Shown here: one piece after another, positions 9,371 to 18,800 of the stretch
How positions within the stretch are numbered: position 1 is the stretch's first letter
Layout of the letters: each line of letters starts with the position of its first letter
Virus record (IMG/VR): IMGVR_UViG_3300031552_000010
Location: 1-40,941 of that record
From: a virus
Strand: one strand, 5' to 3'
Length of the DNA stretch: 40,941 nucleotides
The notes under the pieces: generated by a model
The model's input: only the letters and a program-made list of their open reading frames with translations
The model's database searches: none
What the model was told of the DNA's origin: nothing
Position numbers and translations under genes: made by a program

Positions 9371-9763
9371 ATGACCATGGCAAAGTGGATACTGTATAGA
9401 AACCGACGCTATATCCGAGTAGCAACGGACCTCTATGGTACGCAGTGGTTTGCTACCAACGAGATTGGGGCGCTCATGCGGATGCTCCAGAAGTGGGGAG
9501 CAGCAGACAGTCCAAAGGTGGGGCGGGTGTTTTGGCATGATGAAAAACGAAAGTATCTACTCGTACCAGGAATACCATCAGAAAAAGAGGTAGCAGAATA
9601 TCTGGCCAAAGATGATCCAGAAAAGTTTGAGAAGGAGCAAAGGTATCTGCGCCCTGTAAGCTACAGCGAGATCGAGGACAAATGTCGACGTTGCATGGGT
9701 ATTGATTGGCAACTGGTTAAGAACGTGTTCAAAGAGCTCGAGGATCGGAAGCGGGAAGACTAA
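9371..9763 (+). CDS. Hypothetical charged protein between fibre genes
   Basis: The product has 130 residues from the ATG at 9371, with a second in-frame ATG at 9377 that fits equally well. Neither has a clear Shine-Dalgarno, so translation may depend on the stop codon of the upstream gene two bases away. The protein is highly charged and rich in Lys, Glu and Arg, unlike the Ser/Thr/Gly-rich fibres around it. It has a CRRC motif near residue 111 and a helical, acidic C-terminus. This composition suggests a soluble, non-virion role such as a fibre-assembly chaperone, but no family is recognised. The stop overlaps the next start (TAATG). Confidence 0.55.
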   Translation: MTMAKWILYRNRRYIRVATDLYGTQWFATNEIGALMRMLQKWGAADSPKVGRVFWHDEKRKYLLVPGIPSEKEVAEYLAKDDPEKFEKEQRYLRPVSYSEIEDKCRRCMGIDWQLVKNVFKELEDRKRED

Positions 9764-10209
9764 TGGCAGAAGATCTACTAAGACGTGCCATCCGCGCTGC
9801 AGGGCTCGCGCGAGCGTTCGAGGTGCTGGATCTCGAGGATTTTCTTGGTGACATCGACCGGGCGAATGCTTACGACGCATTAGCAAACGGAAGCTTCCAC
9901 CGCTTCTTGGAAAGTATCGTTCGTCCCAACATCATGCCTGCTACCTGGCAGAAGCTTACAGATATGGGATGGTCCGACGATGAGGTAGCAGGCTTAGTGG
10001 ATGGCGGGCTGATCACAGAAGCGCCAACCACATTGATCGCAGCAATAAACCTGGGAGCTCTATCACGAGACGAGTACGACGAATTCGCCAACTACCCCAA
10101 CCAAGAGGTAGAGATATTTTACTACGCCAAACCAGCGTATCAAATCATTTCGTCTCTCCAAGGAAAAGTGATGCTTCCTAAAATAAGCAAGGATGCGTTC
10201 GCTGAGTAG
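9763..10209 (+). CDS. Hypothetical helical protein between fibre genes
   Basis: The product has 148 residues and overlaps the preceding gene by one base. The sequence is mostly helical in character: an N-terminal Arg/Ala-rich helix, acidic middle helices, and a MGWSDDEVAGLVDGGLI segment near residue 67 resembling a small helix-turn-helix bundle. There are no catalytic motifs, signal peptide or membrane segments. Like the gene before it, it is compositionally unlike a fibre. The pair may act together in assembly of the neighbouring fibres (inference from position only). Confidence 0.55.
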   Translation: MAEDLLRRAIRAAGLARAFEVLDLEDFLGDIDRANAYDALANGSFHRFLESIVRPNIMPATWQKLTDMGWSDDEVAGLVDGGLITEAPTTLIAAINLGALSRDEYDEFANYPNQEVEIFYYAKPAYQIISSLQGKVMLPKISKDAFAE

Positions 10210-10221
10210 GAGAATAGCGTA

Positions 10222-10980
10222 GTGGCTATCCGAGTAACCAGTTTGTTGATGACTAGCCCGGTTTCGTTACCGGCACCGGCTAGCTACAACTTGCGGCCAC
10301 GCGAGACAAAACGATTCCCTTATGTCGAGTACGACAAGTTCATCAATGACCCGCGCATCGCTGATTATCTGCGTAAGAAAGCTATCTACATTGAGGACCT
10401 AGACGCAGGTGCAGGAGGCATCTTTGTATCTCAATGGAATCTTGAACCCAAGCTGCGGCTATTGCCTTACGTGTTCTGGGTAGATGCGCTCGGCTTCTTT
10501 CGCATGAAGAGTAGTGACCCCACTTTCGATCTGGATGGCGTAGTGATTGGTCCTGGAGCGGGCGGTCCCGTACCACCACATGGAAGTACGCACATCTTCA
10601 CAGGTACCGATCCAGTACCTCAGATCGAAGTGTTGGAAGGTCTGTGGTCTTGTACAGTCACAGAGCAAGTGGGCGATGCCGTATTTGAAAACGTGGCCAA
10701 TTCTGTGCGACAGTCCAACGCTAGTAGCACAGCGAACATGCCAGTGATTGGAATCATCATCAACAAACCAACACCAACTTCCTGTATCATCGCACGCTCT
10801 GGAGAGGTTGCTGTGTTTGCTGGCTTGACGGTTGGCCAAGAATACTATGCATCCACCACACCAGGGCAACTTACCGCTGTGGTTCCTACGACCAGTGGGC
10901 AGGTAGCACAGTATGTTGGGTATGCACGAAACACAACCACGCTGGTAGTCCAGCTACGAGATCCTTTGGTGAGGGCCTAA
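10222..10980 (+). CDS. Tail fibre/tip protein, paralogous C-terminal domain to the gene at 8754
   Basis: The product has 252 residues and starts at a GTG (10222), supported by AGGAGA 8 bases upstream. The N-terminal ~110 residues are a distinct alpha/beta part rich in aromatic and Pro residues. A GGPVPPHGSTHIFTGTDPVP stretch then links to a C-terminal beta domain (residues ~134-252). That domain carries KPTPT, GEVAVFAG, YYASTTPGQLT and VGYARNTTTLVV, matching the equivalent elements of the 204-residue protein at 8754. The HGSTH...GTDP element is the usual fibre linker HxxxHxxGxDxx. Virion fibre or tip protein is the best call; binding partner unknown. Confidence 0.6.
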   Translation: MAIRVTSLLMTSPVSLPAPASYNLRPRETKRFPYVEYDKFINDPRIADYLRKKAIYIEDLDAGAGGIFVSQWNLEPKLRLLPYVFWVDALGFFRMKSSDPTFDLDGVVIGPGAGGPVPPHGSTHIFTGTDPVPQIEVLEGLWSCTVTEQVGDAVFENVANSVRQSNASSTANMPVIGIIINKPTPTSCIIARSGEVAVFAGLTVGQEYYASTTPGQLTAVVPTTSGQVAQYVGYARNTTTLVVQLRDPLVRA

Positions 10981-10981
10981 G

Positions 10982-11209
10982 ATGCCGAACTTTAGATACG
11001 TTGGAAACGCACCAGCGTTGCCCAACGGCAACCTCAAGTACCGTGTGCGCCAGGTAGGTTTTGAAATCGAATTTCCTCGTGATGATCCATTTGAAATACC
11101 AGATGATGGGTCACCGCAGAGGGCATTCGTGTTGAAGTGTATCCGTGGTCAGACGGAATATGACTGGGGTACCAAGAGACAAATCAAAGCCTACGAAGAG
11201 ATCGTGTAG
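10982..11209 (+). CDS. Small hypothetical protein
   Basis: The product has 75 residues, starting one base after the previous stop codon with a weak GAGGG site upstream. It is basic at the N-terminus, then has an acidic DDPFEIPDDGSPQRAFVL middle and a lysine-rich end. The FEIEFPRDDPFEIPD pattern suggests a short beta-strand protein. There is no membrane segment or motif I can name. Position between two fibre genes and tight spacing argue that it is real and expressed with them. Confidence 0.5.
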   Translation: MPNFRYVGNAPALPNGNLKYRVRQVGFEIEFPRDDPFEIPDDGSPQRAFVLKCIRGQTEYDWGTKRQIKAYEEIV

Positions 11210-11236
11210 CAACAAACTCGTCATGGAGAAAAGATA

Positions 11237-13477
11237 ATGGCTAACTATCGTCGTGCAGTTGCACTAGAACCAACCGGATTCGGGAACGTAGAAGTTGCTG
11301 ACTCCGACGTCCTCCTCGTTGGAAATATCAATCCATCGAGTGGTGACCTAATACTGGGAGGTGGGACTGCTGCTAATGGCGTTGTCATCGCTGCGGGCCA
11401 CGACCTGGATATGTCCGGTGATGGTGTGTTCACCTTGGCGGGCACCGGAAATCTGAATATCACTGCGTCGGGTTCGCATGCCATATCTGGTGGTGACCTC
11501 GACGTGAACGTTGCCAGTGATTTCTCCAACACACTGACGATGAGCGGTGGTGCCGATATCGTTGGTACCACTGGCTCCACCATTACTGTCTTCGATGCCA
11601 TCAGCACTGTAGTGGGTGGAACCATCGGTGGCATCGTCCAAGAGAGCCTGGTGGACAAGACTGCCCTCGAACTCATCACAGGGCAATGGACTTTCCAGTC
11701 TAACAACACGACCAATCCGAAAATGATCGTGAAGGCGGCTGGTGGTGAAGCTGCCAACTCTCTGCTGTTCCAGGTGCAGACCTCGGCTGGGGCGAACCTA
11801 TTCTCCGTTGACGTTGAAGGTGACGTGGTAATCGCGGGTGGTGAGACCGTCGCGGGTACTACTGCCTACACAGGCGACATCACTCTGGGTGACGGTGGTA
11901 ACACTGTACAGCTTGGTTCTGCTGCTACCCCAGCAGTAGGCGACAACGTCTACATCAACACCACTGGAACGGCAGACGGCAACTTCTCCATCACTACTAC
12001 GAATTTCAACGTTGCTACTAATGGTAATGTAGACACCGCAGGAGACCTTACGTTCACTGCAGGTGGCACAATTGGTTCCACTGCCAATGGTGACATCGAC
12101 ATCACCCCGAATGGTACTGGTGAAGTCAACATCACCAATCTGGCTGCGTGTGGCTCCAACTGCAACGTCTGGAAGGTAAATCAAGACGCCGTCGTAGGGA
12201 CCGCTGAGTACGCTGGAACAGTTTGGCTGGATGGTGATGGTGCAGCTAACATTGAAGGCTGGCGTTGGAGAAACGACGGTAGCACTCCTGACTTCCAACT
12301 CCAATACAAGCAGAATCCTACGGATCCGTCAGACCTCACAGAAGTTTGGACGGACATCATCACGGCGACTCCAACTACAGTCACTATAAATGCCCCGACA
12401 CTCAACGCGACGACCGGTAACTTCACTACCATCACTGGTAATTTCACTGGTACCATCGCAGCTTGCGGGACTTCCTGCAACGCTTGGGAAATCAACAACG
12501 ACGCAGCAGGAGGAACGGCTGAAGACGTTGGTGTGATGTTCCCTGGTGGTGACGGTGCCAATGTACAAAACTTCCAGTTCTTCAATGACACCTCCCAGCC
12601 AGCCATGGTACTGCGTTACAAGCAGAACCCAACCGATCCAGCTGACATGGCCGAAGCCGGGTACACGTCCATTCTGACGGCTACCTCAACGCAGGTAACT
12701 ATCCCGGTTAATGTGGATGCCACCTCGGGGCTGGATGTAACAGGCGCAGCGTTAACAGTAGACGCCAACGGGATCGACTGCGCTGGCAACATCGATTTAA
12801 ACAATACGCTCTCCTTCGATGCTGCTGGTACCATCGACACGTCGGGCAATAACAACCTGACCATCAATACTGGTACGCAGGATGTTCTGGTCACTGCGGA
12901 CACTGTAGACCTGCAGACCAACGTCACTACTCTCGACGTGCCTGACCAGACTGGGTTCTCCATCGGAGGCACAGCACTCACCACTGTATTATGGACAGCG
13001 ACTGCCGTTGACATTGTATTCGGCGGCCCTGCGTCCAACGCTGACGCCTACCATACTCATGCGTCTGTCGCTTCAGCAGATCAGATTATCGTTGGTGGAC
13101 TCACTACGGCAGCGATGAGCCAGTACCAATCGGGGTATGTCAGCGCGAACAACACGATTACTCCTACTGATTGTTCGTCTGCCACTGGTACTTACCTGAC
13201 AGCTACCTTTGCTGGTGTGTACGACGGCACCGCGAATGAGATCGTCAATGCAGGTAAGATCGTTGTGCAGTTCGACGCAGGCCTCGCGCCTGCACCGGTA
13301 GCTGGTGATCCTGCCATCCTTAGCTGGAACAATGCAGGTCAATTCCGAAATCGTCCTCCCGCAGTCGGGTCTGGAGACTTCTTCACTTGGGCAGGCATCG
13401 TTCTGGATGCGAGTACTTACGCAGGTACGCAACGCTGTACAATTCTCATTCAGCCCAGTCGTCCAGTAAAGCGCTAG
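11237..13477 (+). CDS. Large repetitive tail fibre protein with duplicated Cys-x3-Cys modules
   Basis: The product has 746 residues, with GGAGA upstream of the ATG. The first ~300 residues are low-complexity beta-solenoid-like sequence dominated by Gly, Thr, Asn, Asp and Val. Two homologous modules then follow at about 303-395 and 408-500. Each begins with Ala-Cys-Gly-x-x-(x)-Cys-Asn and contains a RYKQNPTDP or QYKQNPTDP core, about 105 residues apart. More beta-solenoid follows. A linker with AYHTHASVASADQI and GLTTAAMSQY, typical of phage fibre stalks, leads to a ~110-residue C-terminal beta domain. It is a trimeric-fibre-type protein by all appearances; the host ligand cannot be inferred. 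Confidence 0.7.
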   Translation: MANYRRAVALEPTGFGNVEVADSDVLLVGNINPSSGDLILGGGTAANGVVIAAGHDLDMSGDGVFTLAGTGNLNITASGSHAISGGDLDVNVASDFSNTLTMSGGADIVGTTGSTITVFDAISTVVGGTIGGIVQESLVDKTALELITGQWTFQSNNTTNPKMIVKAAGGEAANSLLFQVQTSAGANLFSVDVEGDVVIAGGETVAGTTAYTGDITLGDGGNTVQLGSAATPAVGDNVYINTTGTADGNFSITTTNFNVATNGNVDTAGDLTFTAGGTIGSTANGDIDITPNGTGEVNITNLAACGSNCNVWKVNQDAVVGTAEYAGTVWLDGDGAANIEGWRWRNDGSTPDFQLQYKQNPTDPSDLTEVWTDIITATPTTVTINAPTLNATTGNFTTITGNFTGTIAACGTSCNAWEINNDAAGGTAEDVGVMFPGGDGANVQNFQFFNDTSQPAMVLRYKQNPTDPADMAEAGYTSILTATSTQVTIPVNVDATSGLDVTGAALTVDANGIDCAGNIDLNNTLSFDAAGTIDTSGNNNLTINTGTQDVLVTADTVDLQTNVTTLDVPDQTGFSIGGTALTTVLWTATAVDIVFGGPASNADAYHTHASVASADQIIVGGLTTAAMSQYQSGYVSANNTITPTDCSSATGTYLTATFAGVYDGTANEIVNAGKIVVQFDAGLAPAPVAGDPAILSWNNAGQFRNRPPAVGSGDFFTWAGIVLDASTYAGTQRCTILIQPSRPVKR
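12143..12736 (+). repeat. Two tandem ~105-codon modules within the fibre gene
   Basis: The paired modules begin at the Ala-Cys codons near 12146 and 12461. The shared TACAAGCAGAA falls at 12305 and 12617, 312 bases apart. At protein level the copies share the Cys pair, a GTAE turn, a GDGA segment, the KQNPTDP core and an ITATPT/LTATST-QVTI end. The duplication is old enough that the DNA has diverged. Confidence 0.7.
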
Positions 13478-13506
13478 TGGAGTGAATTAACTGCTAAGGA
13501 ATTACC

Positions 13507-15120
13507 ATGGCTGATCGTAGAATCATATCGCCAGACGATTCCGGCTACGGTTGGGTGGAGGTACGAACCCCTGATGTAGTAGTGGCGGATAGTCTACGTG
13601 TGCCCAACACGATCATCGCCCCGTCTGGTGTAGCATTCCCAGGAGCCCCCACTGCTGAGGAATGGTTCTGGCGTTCAGATACTACAACGCTGTATCGGCG
13701 CAACTCTACCAACACAGCGTGGGATCCCATCAGCGGCGCTGTCGCTCTTGGTGCTGCTGCTTTCTACCCACATGGATTCGTCAACCAAACAGATAGTTCT
13801 CTGACCTTCGTACCAGGCACAAGCACCCTCACGGTTACGACGGTAAGTGGCTACGACTTCTACTACCAGGGAAATCTGTTTCACAAGAGTGCCAACGATA
13901 GCATCGTAGTGGGTGTGGCCACTGGGCTGCATTTCATTTACTATGACGCTACGGGGGCACTCGTAGACAGCCTAGTTCCGTGGAATCTGCAGACTGCTGT
14001 TCCGGTAGCAACCATCTATTGGAACAACACCGTCACTGATGGGGTCTTTGGCGACGAGCGACATATGAGTAATATGTCGTGGTCGCAGCACTACTACCTA
14101 CACACCACCATCGGCACCCGGTTCCGCACCGGCCTAGCTGCCAGTGGATACGCTCTAGACACGGACACCGATGCTGCTGTCACGTTTGGTCTGAGCGCAG
14201 GTGGGGTGCTAGATGAAGATATTCCAATCAACATCACACATGCAGCGGTACCTACCAACCGATTCGAGCAGTACCTAACCGACCCAGCCAAGATTCCAGT
14301 TTTCTACCGAACAGGAGCTTCTGGTGAATGGGTGTGGGATGCTCCTGTAGACTTCTATTTCAAAAACGTCGCTGGTGGTAACCAACGCGTATCTTGGAAT
14401 CAATTCACACTCGGAGCATGGCAACAGACAGAAGCGGCCAGTGCCAATTATGTTGCCTACTGGATCTTCGCCACGAACCACTGGTTGAATCCAGTTATCA
14501 GTATTCAAGGTCAGCGTGAAGACAGCAATCTCACAAACGCAAGGCTAAATAATACCCTTGACACACTCAGTTTTGGATCTCTTCCTTTCCAGGAGATGAA
14601 GCTCCTGTACCGCATGATCGTCCGGACCAACAACGGATACGGTGGTACGCGGAAAGCGATGCTAAGTGATGTATCAGACTTTCGTGCTGTTAGTACTGTT
14701 GCAGGGAACTTCGTCCCGGCCAACCATGCTAGTCTTGGAGATCTAAATACCAGCGGTCACCCCGCAACTATTATTCATACCACTTCTGGTGGATGGGGTA
14801 AGAATCTAAAAACTACGGACACTGATGTTCAGCTTGCACTGCAAAGCACAGACGAGCACACGCATGCGATAAAGGCGGGTATTGTTCTCAAAGCCAGCTT
14901 CGCGGGAAATCCAAGAAAAGCGACCGTTACATTCACAACCCCATATCCTGATACCAATTATTCCATTGCACATGTTATTTACACGGATGGAAGTAGCAAC
15001 GCTGCTTTCATTGCCACGGTCGAGAACAAAACAGTTAATGGTTTCGACTTGAGTTTGCATTCTGGAAATATCAACGACGTGATCGATGTTGAGTGGATCA
15101 CAAAACCTGTGGGTGAGTAG
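13507..15120 (+). CDS. Tail fibre protein with a lectin-like C-terminal domain
   Basis: The product has 537 residues, with AAGGAA upstream of the ATG. The N-terminus (MADRRIISPDDSGYGWVEV) resembles that of the preceding fibre (MANYRRAVALEPTGFGNVEV), suggesting a shared attachment segment. A middle beta-rich region (~90-200) is followed by a Trp/Tyr-rich domain. A stalk-like NHASLGDLNTSGHPA and a DTDVQLAL motif precede the last ~75 residues. Those residues read FTTPYPDTNYSI...NGFDLSL...VEWI, the pattern of the H-type-lectin-like domain at many fibre tips. That makes it a likely receptor-binding protein. The stop codon TAG abuts the next ATG. Confidence 0.65.
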   Translation: MADRRIISPDDSGYGWVEVRTPDVVVADSLRVPNTIIAPSGVAFPGAPTAEEWFWRSDTTTLYRRNSTNTAWDPISGAVALGAAAFYPHGFVNQTDSSLTFVPGTSTLTVTTVSGYDFYYQGNLFHKSANDSIVVGVATGLHFIYYDATGALVDSLVPWNLQTAVPVATIYWNNTVTDGVFGDERHMSNMSWSQHYYLHTTIGTRFRTGLAASGYALDTDTDAAVTFGLSAGGVLDEDIPINITHAAVPTNRFEQYLTDPAKIPVFYRTGASGEWVWDAPVDFYFKNVAGGNQRVSWNQFTLGAWQQTEAASANYVAYWIFATNHWLNPVISIQGQREDSNLTNARLNNTLDTLSFGSLPFQEMKLLYRMIVRTNNGYGGTRKAMLSDVSDFRAVSTVAGNFVPANHASLGDLNTSGHPATIIHTTSGGWGKNLKTTDTDVQLALQSTDEHTHAIKAGIVLKASFAGNPRKATVTFTTPYPDTNYSIAHVIYTDGSSNAAFIATVENKTVNGFDLSLHSGNINDVIDVEWITKPVGE

Positions 15121-15849
15121 ATGCCATTCTTCATCGACAACCTACGGCTAGATGAGTACTCTACCGATCCGAGTAGTCCCAACGAAGGGCAAGCTTGGTA
15201 CAACGTCACAGACCATCGTTTCAAGGTGTATGCTGATGGTGCTACACATGAAGTCGCACATGTAGACGACCTCGAAGCTGGCAGCATCACAGTCAACGCC
15301 ACTGGGTTCAACGGTATCCTCAGTGCTACTGACACCGACGTTCAGACCGCACTGGCCACCATCGACCAACGCCTCTTCACCCAAGCCACTGTACCAGCAT
15401 CTACGGCCAACGGAGCCTTGTGGTACAACACCGCGTCTGGCTGGGAAATGCTCATGGCCTACGACACCAGCCGCGCAAAGTGGCTGAGCGTAACCGAGTG
15501 GACGATGCAGTGGGGGCATGACAGCGCTGATGGGGAGCTTCTGCGTGGCTACGGTGTGAATACTCCAGCTACAGACACAGGGCTCTACATTCCAAGAGCA
15601 GCGTGTGTAAAGCGCATCAGCGTCAGAACAAGAACTGACAACAACCTCAAACGTCTCGACGTCTACGTAAATGGAAGCAGTGTGCTCAACTTCAATCTGG
15701 TCGACGGTACTAACAGCAGCTATTACAAGAATAACGCTGTGAATCTGAATCTTGCAGAGGATGACTACGTTTGGATTTACGTTGACGCCGCTGGGCTAGC
15801 CATCGCAGATGTAGCTGTATCGCTCTGGTGCGCTTGGAGATGGGCTTAA
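15121..15849 (+). CDS. Short tail fibre protein with jelly-roll-like tip
   Basis: The product has 242 residues, starting immediately after the previous stop. The N-terminal part has the fibre linker GFNGILSATDTDVQTALATID (positions ~61-81), a helical trimerisation-type stretch seen in many tail fibres. It is followed by a Trp-rich segment and a C-terminal ~90-residue beta-sandwich with alternating hydrophobic strands (KRISVRT, RLDVYVNG, DYVWIYVD, ADVAVSLW). The same type of linker occurs in the preceding gene. A side fibre or tip protein is likely; no enzymatic residues are evident. Confidence 0.6.
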   Translation: MPFFIDNLRLDEYSTDPSSPNEGQAWYNVTDHRFKVYADGATHEVAHVDDLEAGSITVNATGFNGILSATDTDVQTALATIDQRLFTQATVPASTANGALWYNTASGWEMLMAYDTSRAKWLSVTEWTMQWGHDSADGELLRGYGVNTPATDTGLYIPRAACVKRISVRTRTDNNLKRLDVYVNGSSVLNFNLVDGTNSSYYKNNAVNLNLAEDDYVWIYVDAAGLAIADVAVSLWCAWRWA

Positions 15850-15852
15850 ACC

Positions 15853-18800
15853 ATGGCATTCTGGGTTAGAAACACCACTGGTGGAAATGTCACTGTAGAT
15901 GATCTTGGGTGCACGCTCGCAGCAGCCGAGGAGCGCGACCTTCACGTTCATTTCCTCTTTGACATTTTGCAGATGAGTGCGGACTTAGTAACCGCGCTCG
16001 GGTCGGGGGATCTGGTTCGGATCGATGGTCCAGGCGGCTCAACTATTCCTGCAGCAGAAGCATTCGATGACGCCACTTCGGAACACAAATTAGGTGGCGC
16101 TGCACATACTAGTACTTCGTTGGCAGGGTTGAACGCGCTGCTCACAGACGCTTCCCTTGATGACTCATCTGCCCAGAGACCACCGACTGCGCACGCTTCT
16201 ACCCACAAAGGTGGTGGTGCAGATCAAATAGATCTCGCCTCTCCGACAGTTGCGGGACTGTTATCATCAAGTGACAAAGCGAAGCTGAATGATCTTAGCG
16301 CTGGTGGCCTGTACCTTGCTTGCAGAAATGAGACTGGTAGTGATATACCCATTGGGAAACTGGTAGCTGCAGCAGGATGGGATCCAGTAAACGCGCTACC
16401 GCTGATCAAGATTGCAGACAAGGATACTGCAGGGGCACGTCCTGCCATCGGTTACACCGAAACAGCTATCGTCAATAATACCAATGGTCGCATCATTACA
16501 ACCGGCCACGTTTTCAATATCGACACATCTACTTGGGCGGTCTCTGACCAATTGGTGCTTGGAAACACTGGTGGCTTTTTACTACCTCCTCCAGGCGTAG
16601 ATCCGTTCACAGGTGACGTACAAAACGTAGCTGTAGTAGTTACATCCCACGCTACTGATGGCATTCTTTTGCTCACTCCTACTGGATCACCCCCGCTTAC
16701 TTCAGCTCAAATATTTGCATTGATCGGTTCTGACGGTAGCCCCAGCAAAACGAACCCGTATGTCACAGACTCCGATGCACGTCTTGAGCTACCTGAACAC
16801 AATTTCCGTGTGTCTCCTTCTGGGGGTGACTACACATCCATCAAAGATGCAATTGATGCAGCAATAACTGCTGGCGCTGCCTTAGGGAATCCGTATCAAA
16901 TAACAGTATTTCCTGGTGTATATACTGAAGCCCCTATGACGATGCAGCAGGGTATTACAGTCACTACGGTCAGTCGCAGTGATGCAGTGATTGTGCAAGC
17001 TAGTGACAGCGCGGAAGATCTGTTTACTTGTACCGGCGGCAACATCACAGGTGTTACTTGTGGTGGTGTTACTGATGCAGCTAAAGCGTTGTTCCGTTGC
17101 AGTACCGCGTCTACTTTGACTGTGCTACATGGAGTGTCGGTAAGAGAGTGTTCTACTGGTATTGCCGTTTCAAATGGAGCGGCAGTAATTGGTACTGATT
17201 TCTCAGTAGATATTAACACAACTGGTATTGAAGTGGGCACTGCAATCAGTGTAACTGGTGCAGGTAGCTACTTTGCTGTAGTAGGTGGTTTCTTCAGTGT
17301 ACCGTCTGCATTGCTACCTGCCTACTCTGTAAATCCGATTCAGACGGCTTTACGTGTTGCAGATCAGGCTGAAGTGTATCTTGTTGGCGTCACTGCACGC
17401 ATTGCCAACAAAGACACAACCCCAGACACACTGCTGGCAGATGGTGGAAGTAAAACCACAGTCATGGCCAGTGAAATTTCCAACTGCTACAGGGCAGCAA
17501 GAATTGGATCCGCAGGCACGGGAACCACTGTAATAGTGCAGGGTGGTGCCATGTTTGGCAACACTATCAATGGCCAGTGCGACTCTGCCACGGGGGTATT
17601 CCTTGTTAATGCTGCAACGGATAGTTTCAAATGGTCTGCAGTTGCTGGGGCAGTTCTATCAGGATCTGTACAGAGCACTGATGATGACCGTACATATTTA
17701 GCGGGGCTTCTGAGCTACTGGTTCACCACTGGAAAAGTCATGACACTAGAAAAGTGGTTTCATGACCAAACTTCTACTGGTGTAGCATGGCCTTACGACA
17801 CACTGGTAACCGATGGTGGTGGACTAAACGTAGATATTGCAGCGGCTGATGGTTGGGTAACACGTCATGCACCAGACCACGATAGCTTCAATGTAGAATG
17901 GGAAGCGGACACGGTTGCACTTACCGCCAGTACAACCAACTACGTTGGGTATGATTCAACCACGTCCTTGCTGGCGGCAACAACATCATACCCTGGAAAC
18001 GAATTTGTGCTACTAGCCACAGTAATCACGGATGGCAGTGGCATTCGGTTTATCCACCGCACCAGAGCACTTGCGCACGACGTTCAGGCTAGAATGCAAG
18101 AGTATCTGGAGATCACACGAAAGATTCTGCTCAAGACAGGACTATCAACGGTAGCTGGATCCACTGTAGTAAAATTCGAGGTCCAGAGTGGGGAGTGGTA
18201 CCGGTCGATAGACATTATCCCTTACACCGGAACAGGTACCGACGCTGCCTTCTCCTATTTCTACGGAAGCAATGGAGCGACAGAAGTAACTGGGCAGACG
18301 TCGGTAGATACTGTCTACTACGACGCTAGTGGTACGCTAACTGCAATGACAGCTAGCTACTACAGATCGGATACTGTGGTACTGACTTCGGATGGTCGCA
18401 TCTCTGTTATCTATGGAACGGCTGAGTTTGCTACTGAGTTACTCGCTATTGCAACTTCTCTAGGTAGCGTGCCCACTTTCATGGAAGCTACTGGAATCAC
18501 CTTGGCACGACTTATCGTGCAGCAAGGTAATGGTATCACCACTATCGTGGATGAGCGTCCAGTAGGAGAAGTAAGTGGTGGCAGTGGTCAGACAATTGCT
18601 GTGCACGCTAACTTAGCAGGACTCTCCGCAGATGATCACACTCAATATCTTTTAGCCTCTGGCACCCGTCCCATGGCAGGTGACCTGAACATGGGCAGTA
18701 ACAACATTGGCACCGTGGGTACGGTCGATGGTGTTACTGTCTCTGCCCACGCAGGCAGGCACGCACCGGGTGCTGCTGATGCTCTTACTACGTATACCCC

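Noticed and set aside
13507-15120. Diversity-generating retroelement target at the lectin-like tip
   Set aside because: No reverse transcriptase gene and no template/variable repeat pair could be seen in the window, and the tip is not of the C-type lectin kind.
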